From VAZQ01 sp963744275 (lineage in GTDB: Bacteria > Pseudomonadota > Alphaproteobacteria > Rhizobiales > Xanthobacteraceae), in NCBI GenBank assembly GCA_963744275.1, contig CAVUSX010000017.1, positions 124,001 through 188,000 of the forward strand: a stretch of 64,000 nt of DNA, written 5' to 3'. A model generated the notes under the pieces. That model saw only the letters and a program-made list of their open reading frames with translations. It did not search any database and was not told the DNA's origin. Below, one piece after another: positions 51,978-61,448 of this stretch (position 1 is the stretch's first letter; each line of letters opens with the position of its first letter). A program made the translations under genes and the position numbers.

Positions 51978-53163
51978 GCAATCAAATTGATCAAGGCGAA
52001 GTCGACCTTTAATTGATTATCAGCAGCATCAAGCTGAGCTAACCAGACCGGTGGTGAACCAGATCGCAGAACGCGCCATACCAGGAACCATTCGCAAAGT
52101 GGGACAGCAGCGTCGAACAGGTCGGTTCCGACTTTCCGTTGTTCCAATTTGGAGTGAATTCCAGCAGAAATGACCGCGATTTCATCAAATACAGGCGAAC
52201 TTCCAAACTCGCGAACTCCTTCGCCAATAAGCTTGACCATGGCGCAAGTGTTGTTGACCACACAGCTATCGGCAGTTCCGAAAGCCTCCCTGAAGAGGCC
52301 GAGAAACTTATCGATTAACCGAGATAAGAGCGGATCGGCAACGTTTTCGACGGATTGCGCTGCCGCAAACTTTTGAGGTGCGTAATACCGTCAATGCATT
52401 GCGTGGTAAGAGCGGCATATGCTTCAGCTGTGAATGACTGGCACGAGCGTATATGTTGGTGCCAGCGCCAGCCCAAAGCTGGATATGAAATGACCCGTCG
52501 CACCTTGCCTTGGAAGAAGAAATCGCCGCCGCGATCAAGAGCAATACGAACTGTTCAGCAAACAATCCCCCATCCGATTTAAGCACATCAAATCGATCCT
52601 CGGCCGCCAAATAGGAAACCATCCTCGCGCTGATCTCTCCGCAAAGGGCGACCAGTTCGTCCTTGGGAGGAACCGGAAGACACCCAATTGCGCTCCTCGG
52701 CTAATCCATTGATCATCCGGTGCATTAGGCGTCTTTAGCCCTCGCCAATAACTGACAACGTCAGCCGCCGATAGCGATTTCTTTATCACGCGGGCGACCG
52801 CCGTCTCTTCGTCGCGATGCCCGCCCTCGACGAAGACCGACTTTGCGGCAGCCACGATTTCGGTCATTCCACACCGCTCAGGCATCACAAGCGACACGCC
52901 ACCTCTATCTCGGAGCATCGCCGCGAGAACATTTCTGAACCCTGGCTTCGAAGTAACGAGTTGGGTACCCTTGTTACAATCAGCGACTGCTGTGCAAAGA
53001 CCCAGTCGCCGAGCAGCATGAGGGCCAACAATCTGGGATAGCTGATATCCTTCACGGCAGATGATTTACTAAGTGTCTCCAGCCCGTCGGCCAGTGGGTC
53101 CCGTCGCGGGGTTGGTAGGAATTGAGGGTGGCGTAGTATCCGGGGTGATCGACCTCGAATCAT
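51956..53163 (-). pseudogene. multiply frameshifted gene of unknown function
   Basis: Protein-like stretches follow each other in different frames on the minus strand: LSKSSAVKDISYPRLLALML (to ~52910), VIKKSLSAADVVSYWRGLKT (52918-52650), VSYLAAEDRFDVLKSDGGLF (52622-52440), AYAALTTQCIDGITHLKSLR (52440-52315) and VREFGSSPVFDEIAVISAGI (52261-51960). Joined, they would give a ~400-residue cytoplasmic protein. The base composition is visibly less GC-rich than the flanks. Family not recognised. Confidence 0.5.
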
Positions 53164-54514
53164 CTAAAGTCAGCGCGTCGGACAGGAGACTCACGCCATG
53201 ACGAACGTTAACACGAAGACCTGATTCCTTGCGGCTCGAAGCAGGAGACGGCTCGCCATCTTTTTGACGATTAGTTAGATCCGATCGAGGCAGCAGTGCG
53301 GGGGCGAGCGCGGCAGTTCATCGAAGAATTGATCCGCGGCGAGCTCGATGAGGCCCTGGCCCGCCCGCGTTATGGGCAAAGCAAGGTGGCCGGCGATGGA
53401 GAAAGAGCGGGCGTTTCTGGGCATCGCCACGGGAGCCGGATGCGGTCGCTGACAGGCACGTTCGGGCCGATCGAGATCGAGGTGCCGCGCGCCCGGCTAA
53501 ACACCCCCCAGGGCAGGACGACGGAAGTGGAAAAGCCGGGCGCTGCGGGCTTATCAGCACTGGCGCACGCTGGCTGCCAATGTGATGATTGCGGACGTTT
53601 ATTTCGCCGGCACCAACACGCGCCGGGTTCGCCGCGCGCTTGCCGCTGCTACCTCGGCGGCATGGTCGGCAAGGACACGGTGAGCCGAACCTGGCGCAAG
53701 GTGAAGAGCGATTGGGATGCGTTGGAACGTCCGCTCGCTGGCTGAAGAGCCGATCGTGCGGCTCATTCTCGACGGCACGGTGGTGCGGGTGCGGCTCGAC
53801 CGCAAAGCGACCTCCATCTCGCTGCTGGTCGTGCCTGCCGGCGTGCACGCGGATGGCCAGAAGGTGCTGCTGGCGATCAAAAGCATGGGCGGAGAGAGCG
53901 CTAAGGCCTGGCGCACGGTCCTCGACGATCTCATCCGGCGTGGGCTGCGGCGGCCCGAGTTCCTCATCGTCGATGGCGCGCCCGGGCTCGACAAGGCCAT
54001 CGCCGCCGTTTGGGACGGCGTTCCGGTCCAGCGCTGCACGGTTCACAAGCACCGGAACCTACTCGGCGCATGCGCCGAGCACCTTCATAGACGAGATCAC
54101 AGCGGATTACAACGACATGATCTATGCGGCCACGCGGGAGGAGATCGAGACCCGTCGCAAGGCCTTCATCCGCAAGTGGCGCCTCAAGCACCGCCCTGTT
54201 GCCGACAGTCTGGAGGAAGCCGGCGAACGCTTGTTCGCCTTTACCCGGCTGCCGCCGAGCCAATGGCGCAGCGTGCGCACCACGAATGCGATCGAGCAAT
54301 TGCACGAAAGAGTTCAAACGAAGGATCAAAACGCAGACTGTCCTGCCGTCCGCGGACACCGCTGCAATGTTGTTCTGGGCACTGCTTCCCGCCGGCCAAG
54401 ATCGACATGCGCAAAGTGCGATCGCTCGCAAACACTTCGCCACAATACCCATCGCTCAGCCAATTGACCTCGCAGCTTAATTAGATACTCTCGATATGCC
54501 GGAGATCATGCCAC
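53129..54514. mobile_element. IS256-family insertion sequence (degenerate)
   Basis: The transposase fragments at 53296-54480 are bounded by imperfect inverted ends: GTGGCGTAGTATCCGGGGTG (from 53129) and, on the other strand, GTGGCATGATCTCCGGCATA (from 54514), both leading into ATCGA. Length ~1.39 kb suits IS256 elements. The right end interrupts or abuts the 3' remnant of the NACHT gene. No clear target duplication seen. Confidence 0.6.
53296..54480 (+). pseudogene. IS256 (mutator-type) transposase, frameshifted
   Basis: Family segments appear in at least three frames: RARQFIEELIRGELDEALAR and SLTGTFGPIEIEVPRARLN; then LILDGTVVRVRLDRKATSIS, FLIVDGAPGLDKAIAAVWDG and QRCTVHKHRNLL (DDE region); then FIDEITADYNDMIYAATREE, SVRTTNAIEQLHE and EFKRRIKTQTVLPSADTAAM. 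The element is therefore inactive, unless errors explain the shifts. Confidence 0.8.
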
Positions 54515-56568
54515 GCTAATTCCAACCCAATCCCGTCCGCGACCGGCCAGTGACGATAACTCTCCTCTGCTGAAACATCCGCAGAAGAATTGAGTGACGT
54601 TGAGCCAATAAAAGTTGACGGCGAGAGCATCGAACCGTTCCGGCTTAGTCCCGTTCTTTTCGTTTCCAGGTGGAGAATAGGGCGCTGTGTCATACAGATG
54701 CCGTGCAGCGAAATACTTTCGAAGCGGCTGCACTTCAAATTCAAATGTTCCTTGAATGCGAGAGACCAGCGCCACAACCCTTTCGACCACCCCGTGAAGA
54801 GCTCGTCGACCAATTCAGTAGGATGACCCTCGTCTTCCAAGTAGCGCTTTAATAGGACCTTCAGCTGCTCCTCTGTAATGCTTCCCTTCCCTTTGGAAGC
54901 CTCAGCTTCTGTGTGAATAACCCATGCCAGGCATCTATGAAGGTCAAGTAGAAGATCGCGGTGCTCTCGTACTATCGGGCTCTTCTCGGCTTCTCTGCTA
55001 AAGAACAGTTACATGTAGCTGTCATAGAGCGCGGTTCGCTTATCTGGTAGTGAAAGGCCTCTCGTTTGAATAAGGTTAAGTAAGATTGCAAGCTGCATGG
55101 GATTTCGCGCTAAGTCGCGCATATGCGGTTGATCTAGTTTTTGGTATAGCACGAATTGAAAATCTGTAGCGTCTTTGTAAGAGAGGCTTCGCGCCCTCAT
55201 CCATTTCTCGGCATATTCATTAACAATGGGAATGGTCAGCGCTCCGAGCGAGAAGTGTTTCCAGCTCTTTTCCGAAAATCCCGGCGAATTGGCGAATGCA
55301 GCCGGACGGCTAGTAACGATAACCTGAAGCGCGGGCGCGGAGGTTTCCAGGCGCGCCACTGATTTTGAGATCTCTTTAACTACCTGTTCTCGTGATTTAA
55401 CATTCGCGACTTCGTCGAAGCCGTCAAGCACGATCAAGACATAACTTGCCTTTGCAGCTGCTGAAAGATCGGACACCGAAAAGTCATGACCTCCGGACAG
55501 GTGAGATACTTGGTGTGCAAGAAAACTCTCCAAAGAAATGTTTGAATCCGCAGGGCGAACTGCTTTGGGGTCGGCCGCAAATGGATCGCCACCCGCCAGC
55601 CAATTAGCATAATCCCGAAGGTCTACCCGGAATGGGAGACGCACATTACCTAAGCGGTGATTTTCCGGAACCTGCCGTAACTCAGTATCGAAGTTAAGTA
55701 AGCGTATTCGTTGCGTCTGGCAAATATACTGGGTGATCGTTGATTTACCTTGTCCTGGCGCGCCTTCGAGCACGATCCGCGAGGGACTGAAGGCCGCGTT
55801 CCAAGAGAGTAGCATGTCCGCAGCGCCGGCCACGTCCTCTAAATAGAACTCGCCACTCTCATCGCTAACATAGCGGGTGGCTGAGACCCATCGATGATTT
55901 GCGTCGAGCGTCTCAAGGTGGCGAATCGGGACATCAATAAACAAGTCTAGCAGGCTGTTATATAAATCAACTTGCTTGAATTTCACCTCTTTATCGTCGT
56001 CGTATTGGGCGGCGAGATAGGCTCTGATCGCGTTGTCTCTTCGTCTGCCGTCTTCGCCTAACGTGCCTTCAAATAGAGCCTGCAGGAGGTCGCTTCCCCG
56101 AATTATTTCGGGGAAGCTCCATTTGATATTTGCGCATGTATCGACTCGGCGGTCCAAATCATCGCGCCACCAACAATAAGCCGGCAACCCGAAGCAGTCA
56201 GAGAGCGCCGCATGCATGCGATCAACGGAGCCAACATCGGGATGAGCAGTGCCTTGAATATTCGTAAGGAGGTAGTATGCCTTGGCGCCTTTCTTGATCA
56301 ATCTTTCGATTTTCGGCCCCTCTGATTTGCAGACATCCGCAATAAAGCTTTCATCCCGGTCAATAGCGCTTCTGCCGAACTTTACCTGAAACACGAATAG
56401 ATTGCGTCCTTGCGCGCCGACTGCCGTGGCTTGCCACTCAAAGGCGTCGCGACCGCCGTCTGGCTGTCCGACCGGCAGACATTGAGCGTTCGGAAAGCTC
56501 GAAACCAACAGGGCCTGGCAGAAATGCTGGAACCGTTCCGGCGAGAGGCTTTCGTATAGGTAGGTCAT
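54506..56568 (-). pseudogene. PD-(D/E)XK nuclease-NACHT NTPase (defence-type STAND protein), disrupted
   Basis: Starts at ATG 56568 (MTYLYESLSPERFQHFCQAL). The N-terminal Mrr-like nuclease has PDGGRDAFEW (Asp37/Asp41) and FVFQVKFGR (Gln61, Lys63). NACHT: Walker A VLEGAPGQGKST near 264-275, Walker B VLIVLDGFDEV near 380, then ARNPMQLAILLNLIQTRG. The frame stops at TAA (55009) after LYDSYM, but coding similarity continues (LFFSREAEKSPIVREHRDLL), then needs one more base near 54797 to reach IQGTFEFEVQPLRKYFAARH and NFYWLNVTQFFCGC. Such fusions act as antiphage sensors. Here: nonsense plus frameshift, with an IS beside the 3' end. Confidence 0.75.
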
Positions 56569-57395
56569 GGTGACTGGCTGTTCGTCCTGAGTTATCGGTA
56601 TTTTTGACCGAACGCTTGACACTTGCAAGCATTTATAGATATTTGGGTACTCTTCGCGCATGCCGAGAATTTGCAATGACCGTCACGGCCCGGGTTACGG
56701 CGTCCCCAGGCGCCCGTGGCGCGGAGCCGTCGTGCGATGATGTGATTGTTGGAACTCTTTAAAAGACGACATTTTATTCAGGCCGCGCTCTCGGCGACGA
56801 TATTCTGTGTCCGGTGGCGCTCAAGGCGCGCGATCGTGCAATAGGCCGTTAAGACCTTCCCCGTTTCGTTCCGATCACGGTCGCTGGGTAGGTACATGCG
56901 GCGGTACGCCGGCCTGCACGCCTCGCTTTTTCGGCCTGTGGCCGTCGGGGTGACGATCAGGCCGCCGCCGGCATCGCGGATCATTTGCAAAATACTGGGA
57001 CTCGCGCATGCGCTTGACGATCGAGCGCGGTGGCGCCTTGTCGCATGAGAAGTCTTTCACTTCCCCTACCGCATCGCAGCAATTGTGACACTTATGTTGC
57101 CTGAGAAATCGGCCCCGAAACACATGTCAAATCGGCGAATTCCCGCCGGAATATGACGAGCAAACTGTTTCCGGCAACGCGGATCGCTTGCGGAAATATC
57201 GGGATTTGCGTATGAAGATCAACTATTGTTGATGAAGTTGTTTCAGCCGCGCACGGTTCTGAAGGCTCTCGCGCTCAAAGCGGCTAAAGAGGCTCAAAGC
57301 GGTTGAAAGATTGACGGTGGAGACATCCATAAGCTGAAACCAAGAAAACAAGAACAAAAACGCATCCCATGAGGGTGCGGAATAGGGGAAACGCT
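56569..57395. other. gene-poor stretch after the island genes
   Basis: 827 bases including the right direct repeat. Upstream of 56568 the sequence is AT-richer (promoter of the NACHT gene). A short minus-strand frame at 56875-57123 (RQHKCHNCCDAVGEVKDFSC) has four Cys and could be a truncated zinc protein fused into the repeat, but support is weak. Nothing recognised from 57124 to 57395 apart from CGGCTAAAGAGGCTCAAAGCGG-type short direct repeats at 57278-57303. Confidence 0.35.
56864..56952. repeat. right direct repeat of the island
   Basis: 89 bases matching 51173-51264 in the same orientation, including the last codons and stop of the 53-residue gene and the TCGCTTTTTCGGCC block. No intact gene for that protein exists here, so this copy is the duplicated boundary. 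Confidence 0.75.
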
Positions 57396-59048
57396 ATGGC
57401 GACGATCGAACAGGCTGGCGGGCTTGTCGGCCTCCCGGCGGGACTTCTCGAGCGCGAAAGAATTATTGCCAAGGCCGGATTCAATCGCTGGCTGGTCCCG
57501 CCGGCCGCGCTCTGCATCCATCTCTGCATCGGCATGGCCTATGGCTTCAGCGTGTTCTGGCTGCCGCTGTCGCGCGCGATCGGCATCACCAAATCGGTCG
57601 CCTGCCCCGACCTGACATTGATCGGCGAGCTGTTCACGACGAGCTGCGACTGGCGAATATCCAGCCTCGGCTGGATGTACACGCTGTTCTTCGTCTTGCT
57701 CGGCTCCTCGGCCGCGATCTGGGGCGGCTGGCTCGAGCGCGCCGGGCCGCGCAAGGCGGGCGTGGTCGCGGCGCGTGTGCTGGTGCGGGGGCCTCGTCAT
57801 CTCGGCGGTCGGCGTCATCGCCCATCAGCTGTGGATGATGTGGCTCGGATCGGGCGTGATCGGCGGCATCGGGCTCGGCCTCGGCTACATCTCGCCGGTC
57901 TCGACCCTGGTCAAATGGTTCCCGGATCGCCGCGGCATGGCGACCGGCATGGCCATCATGGGTTTCGGCGGCGGCGCCATGATCGGCGCGCCGCTGGCCG
58001 ACCTGTTGATGAACCTGTTCCGCACGCCGAATTCGGTCGGCGTCTGGCAGACCTTCATCGCCATGGGCGCCATCTACTTCGTGTTCATGCTGGTCGGAGC
58101 TTTCGGCTACCGCGTGCCGCCGGCCGGCTGGCGCCCCGAGGGCTGGACGCCCCCGGACAGCACCAACGCGATGATCACGCAGAAGCAGGTCCATCTCAGG
58201 GACGCGCACAAGACGCCGCAATTCTGGTTGATCTGGGCTGTGCTCTGCCTCAACGTCAGCGCCGGCATCGGCGTGATCGGGATGGCCTCGCCGATGCTGC
58301 AGGAGATTTTCGGCGGCTCGCTGATCGGCCATCCGGAGATCAAGTTTCTTGCAGCTCGACGACGGCCAGCGCGCCGCCATCGCCGCCATCGCGGCCGGCT
58401 TCACCGGCCTCATCTCCCTGTTCAACATCGGCGGCCGCTTCTTCTGGGCCTCGTTGTCCGACTACATCGGGCGAAAAAACACCTACTACACCTTCTTCCT
58501 GCTCGGCATAGCGCTCTATGCGGCGGCGCCGTGGGCGGCGCATACGGGCAACAAGGGGCTTTTCGTCGCCTTCTTCTGCATCATTCTCTCCATGTACGGC
58601 GGCGGCTTCGCCACCGTTCCGGCCTACCTCGCCGATGTGTTCGGCACCCAGTTCGTGGGCGCCATCCACGGCCGCTTGCTGACCGCATGGTCGACCGCCG
58701 GCATCATCGGCCCGGTCGTGGTGAACTACATTCGCGAGGCGCAGATCGCGGCCGGCGTGCCGCGCGACTCGGTCTACGATTTCACGATGTACATCCTGGC
58801 CGGAATGCTGGTTCTCGGTTTCATCTGCAACCTGCTGATCCGGCCGCTCGCCGATCACTGGTTCATGAAGCCCGAAGAGGTGGCGAAGCTGCAGGCGCAA
58901 GGCGGGGCCGTGGGCCGCGTCCGGCGGCTCGTTCGGCATCGGCAAGGGCGGGCTCGACGCCAAGGCGGCCTTGTTCTGGGCCTTCGTCGGCATTCCGCTG
59001 GCCTGGGGAGTATGGATCACCTTGAAGAACGCGCTGCCGATTTTCTGA
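57396..59048 (+). pseudogene. OFA/OxlT-type MFS transporter, three frameshifts
   Basis: Reading through the shifts gives ~550 residues and ~12 membrane spans: LCIHLCIGMAYGFSVFWLPL, GWMYTLFFVLLGSSAAIWGG, ISPVSTLVKWFPDRRGMATG (the OFA loop motif), LCLNVSAGIGVIGMASPMLQ, GRFFWASLSDYIGRKNTYYT, GGGFATVPAYLADVFGTQFV. The frame changes near 57775, 58351 and 58913, each resolved by removing one G. The OFA family exchanges oxalate/formate or other carboxylates. Apart from the shifts the protein is well preserved, so sequencing error is at least as likely as decay. Confidence 0.8.
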
Positions 59049-59088
59049 AGAGCCGCGTCGCGAAGCGCTGCGCGAAGGCGCCGCGCGC

Positions 59089-59304
59089 CTACTTGGAACG
59101 CTTGGTGGCCTTCTTCTTCTTTCCGTAGATGCGGTTCCAGTTCTCCTTGTAGGCGTCGGTGACCGGCTTCTGGCTCTCGCCCCGGCTGTAATTGGAAGAC
59201 GGGCTCGCTTCCGGCTTCGAGGTCCCTTCGCTCGGCGTGCTTGCCGGTGTCGCTGCTGGTGTCGGGGTCGGCGGGCTCTTGGTCTTGCCGTTGTCGCTGG
59301 TCAT
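59089..59304 (-). CDS. small Pro/Ser/Thr-rich protein
   Basis: 71 residues: MTSDNGKTKSPPTPTPAATP, then NYSRGESQKPVTDAYKENWN and a basic tail GKKKKATKRSK. The C-terminal 'NYSRGExQKPVTxAYxxNWxxIxGKKK' block is a recurring small-protein signature in Bradyrhizobium (recalled). Disordered N-terminal half. Function unknown. Confidence 0.7.
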   Translation of the reverse strand: MTSDNGKTKSPPTPTPAATPASTPSEGTSKPEASPSSNYSRGESQKPVTDAYKENWNRIYGKKKKATKRSK

Positions 59305-59409
59305 CGCTTTTCCTGGTCTGCTCGGTCTTGGGGACGGGGCCGCGGCCCGCGCGTCTAGCCGATCCGCGCCGGCTCCTCATATCACAGCTGCGCAATTCGA
59401 TCGGGAAAA

Positions 59410-60387
59410 TCACTCCGGCTTGATGTTGGCGGCGCGGGCCGTTTGCGTCCAATTCTTGATTTCCGTGGCGATCAAGCTCGCGAATTCGGCCGACGTGCCG
59501 CCGGCCGGCAGCATGCCCTCCTGCGCCAGCTTGGCGATCAAATCCGGGTTCTCGAGCGCCTTGTTCACCTCGGCATTGAGGCGGTCGACGACCGCCTTCG
59601 GGGTGCCGGCGGTGGTCAGCAGGCCCACCCATTGTATCGCCTCGAAACCCGGGAAGCCGGATTCGGCGACGGTGGGGACGTCCGGCAGCTGCGGATAGCG
59701 CACCAGACTGGTGACCGCCAAGGCGCGCAGGCTGCCGGCCTGGATCTGCGGCAACGAGACCAGCGGCGAAAGCGCCGAGAAGTCGGTCTGCCCGGCGATC
59801 AGGGATTGAACCGCCGGTGCGCCGCCGCGATACGGAATGTGCTGCATCGTAATTCCGGCGCGTGCGCTCCACAGCTCGGCCACAAACCGCGTCTGGCTCG
59901 CGGCCCCCGGTGTCCCATAATTGAGCTTGCCCGGATCGGCCTTGGCGAGCGCGACGAATTCCCCGAGCGTCTTGGCCTTCACGCCGGCATTGACGAGGAA
60001 CAGCAGGGGATTCTTTCCCATCAGCGCGATCGGCATGAGGTCGCGTTCGGAATCGTACGGCAGCACTGCGGTCGTCGCCGGCAGCACCGTATAGGAGGAC
60101 GCGACCATGAGCAGCGTATGCCCGTCGGGCGCGGCCTTGGCGACCAACTCGGCCCCCACGATCCCGGTCGCTCCGGTGCGGTTCTCGACCACGACGGTCT
60201 GGCCGAGCGCCTTTTCGAGATAAGGCTGGATGAGCCGGGCCGCGGTATCGTTCAAGCCGCCCGGCGCGAACGGAACAATAATCCGCACCACATGGGTCGG
60301 GAAGCTTTGCGCATGCGCGGCGCCCACCGCCGACAATATCAGCAGAGCCGCTAGCCCGAGCTTGGCGCGATCAACGGGTCGAAGCAT
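59410..60387 (-). CDS. TctC/Bug-family periplasmic binding protein
   Basis: 325 residues: signal peptide (LGLAALLILSAVGAAHAQ), then HVVRIIVPFAPGGLNDTAAR, VVVENRTGATGIVGAELVAK, GDSNKLNYGTPG-like PGKLNYGTPGAASQTRF, IPYRGGAPAVQSLIAGQ and PDVPTVAESGFPGFEA. These are the Bug signatures; members bind carboxylates for TTT transporters or sensing. Start chosen at 60387 (MLRPVDRAK). Neighbour of an amidohydrolase, a common pairing in aromatic or carboxylate catabolism. Confidence 0.9.
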   Translation of the reverse strand: MLRPVDRAKLGLAALLILSAVGAAHAQSFPTHVVRIIVPFAPGGLNDTAARLIQPYLEKALGQTVVVENRTGATGIVGAELVAKAAPDGHTLLMVASSYTVLPATTAVLPYDSERDLMPIALMGKNPLLFLVNAGVKAKTLGEFVALAKADPGKLNYGTPGAASQTRFVAELWSARAGITMQHIPYRGGAPAVQSLIAGQTDFSALSPLVSLPQIQAGSLRALAVTSLVRYPQLPDVPTVAESGFPGFEAIQWVGLLTTAGTPKAVVDRLNAEVNKALENPDLIAKLAQEGMLPAGGTSAEFASLIATEIKNWTQTARAANIKPE

Positions 60388-60496
60388 GGCGATCTCATCT
60401 CTTGGCGTGTCGCGAGGCATCCCGACACTGCGGTCTACAGGCCCGAACGCCGGGGCCGTGTCAACGTCGAAGCCCGCGGGTGGGGCGGGCACCGGC

Positions 60497-61345
60497 TCAC
60501 TGTTCCCCGATGCTCCAACGCAGGCATTCCCGCAAACCGCGGCCCATGATCCATTCGAGATCGTCCGCGGACAGGAAATCCAACGCCTGCGTGAAGTGGG
60601 TGACGCCCTCCCGATAGGTGCAATGCTCCAGCATGCGCGACAGGTCGGTCCCCCAAAAGCAGCGCCGCGGACCGAAAGCCTCGATTACGCGGCGAAGCGG
60701 CTCATTCAAGTTGCGGAACGGATAAGGCTCGCTCGAGAAGCACGGCAGCGCCGAGACCTTCACGGACACGTTGCGGCACTGCGCCAGCGCCGCCACCCGG
60801 GCGGCGCCGGCGGGCGCGTTGGCGTCCATGGTGTCGCGCCCGAAGCCCATATGGTCGACGATGATGGTGAGGCCCGGATGCCGCGCGGCGATCTCGGCGA
60901 CTTTGGGCAGACGCTCCGGCGCATGCACCATCACGGGAATTCCATGCTTCTCCGCCGCCGCCCAGAGCCAGTCGGCGGTGCCGTCGGTGAGCTGCGGGCG
61001 CGTATCGGGGCGATGGAAGGTGAGACGCAGGCCGAGCATGCCGGGTTGGTCCCGCCAAGTCGCCAGCGCGGCGGCGGAGCCCGACCCGGCGAGGTCGATG
61101 CGGCCCATCACGGCGAAGCGGTCGCTGAACTTCCGCGCCGCCGCGAGGCACAGGTCGTTACGGTCGCCTTCGAGCGAGGGTGGCACCAGGATCGCGGCGT
61201 CGACACCGGCCTGATTCATCATGGCGAGGAGCTTTTCGGCGCCCAGCGGCTCCGGCAGATGGGCGCGGCCCTCCATGTTCGGCGCCCAGGGTCGCTGCGG
61301 CGTATTCTCCGCCCAGATGTGGACCTGGGAATCGATGATTTGCAC
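60497..61345 (-). CDS. amidohydrolase (COG3618-type TIM barrel)
   Basis: 282 residues: MQIIDSQVHIWAENTPQRPW (QxHxW metal entry), LGLRLTFHRPD, VMVHAPERLPK, LTIIVDHMGFGRD and RCFWGTDLSRM (metal Asp). This is the ACMSD/2-pyrone-4,6-dicarboxylate-lactonase-like branch; hydrolyses lactones or decarboxylates ring-cleavage products. Substrate unknown. Same strand as the binding-protein gene 109 bases downstream, likely co-transcribed. Confidence 0.85.
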   Translation of the reverse strand: MQIIDSQVHIWAENTPQRPWAPNMEGRAHLPEPLGAEKLLAMMNQAGVDAAILVPPSLEGDRNDLCLAAARKFSDRFAVMGRIDLAGSGSAAALATWRDQPGMLGLRLTFHRPDTRPQLTDGTADWLWAAAEKHGIPVMVHAPERLPKVAEIAARHPGLTIIVDHMGFGRDTMDANAPAGAARVAALAQCRNVSVKVSALPCFSSEPYPFRNLNEPLRRVIEAFGPRRCFWGTDLSRMLEHCTYREGVTHFTQALDFLSADDLEWIMGRGLRECLRWSIGEQ

Positions 61346-61448
61346 GGGCGGCTCCCGGGGATTTCATCCCCCGACCGGATCATGCAGTTCTAGCACTGCG
61401 CGTGAGCACCCGAAACGGCCTCCGCTCGCCGCTGCAGCGTCGCGCCGA

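Noticed and set aside
55009..55011. TAA in the NACHT gene as a recoded or natural end
   Set aside because: Clear coding similarity resumes immediately after the stop in the same frame, and no recoding signal is visible, so a substitution or sequencing error is simpler.
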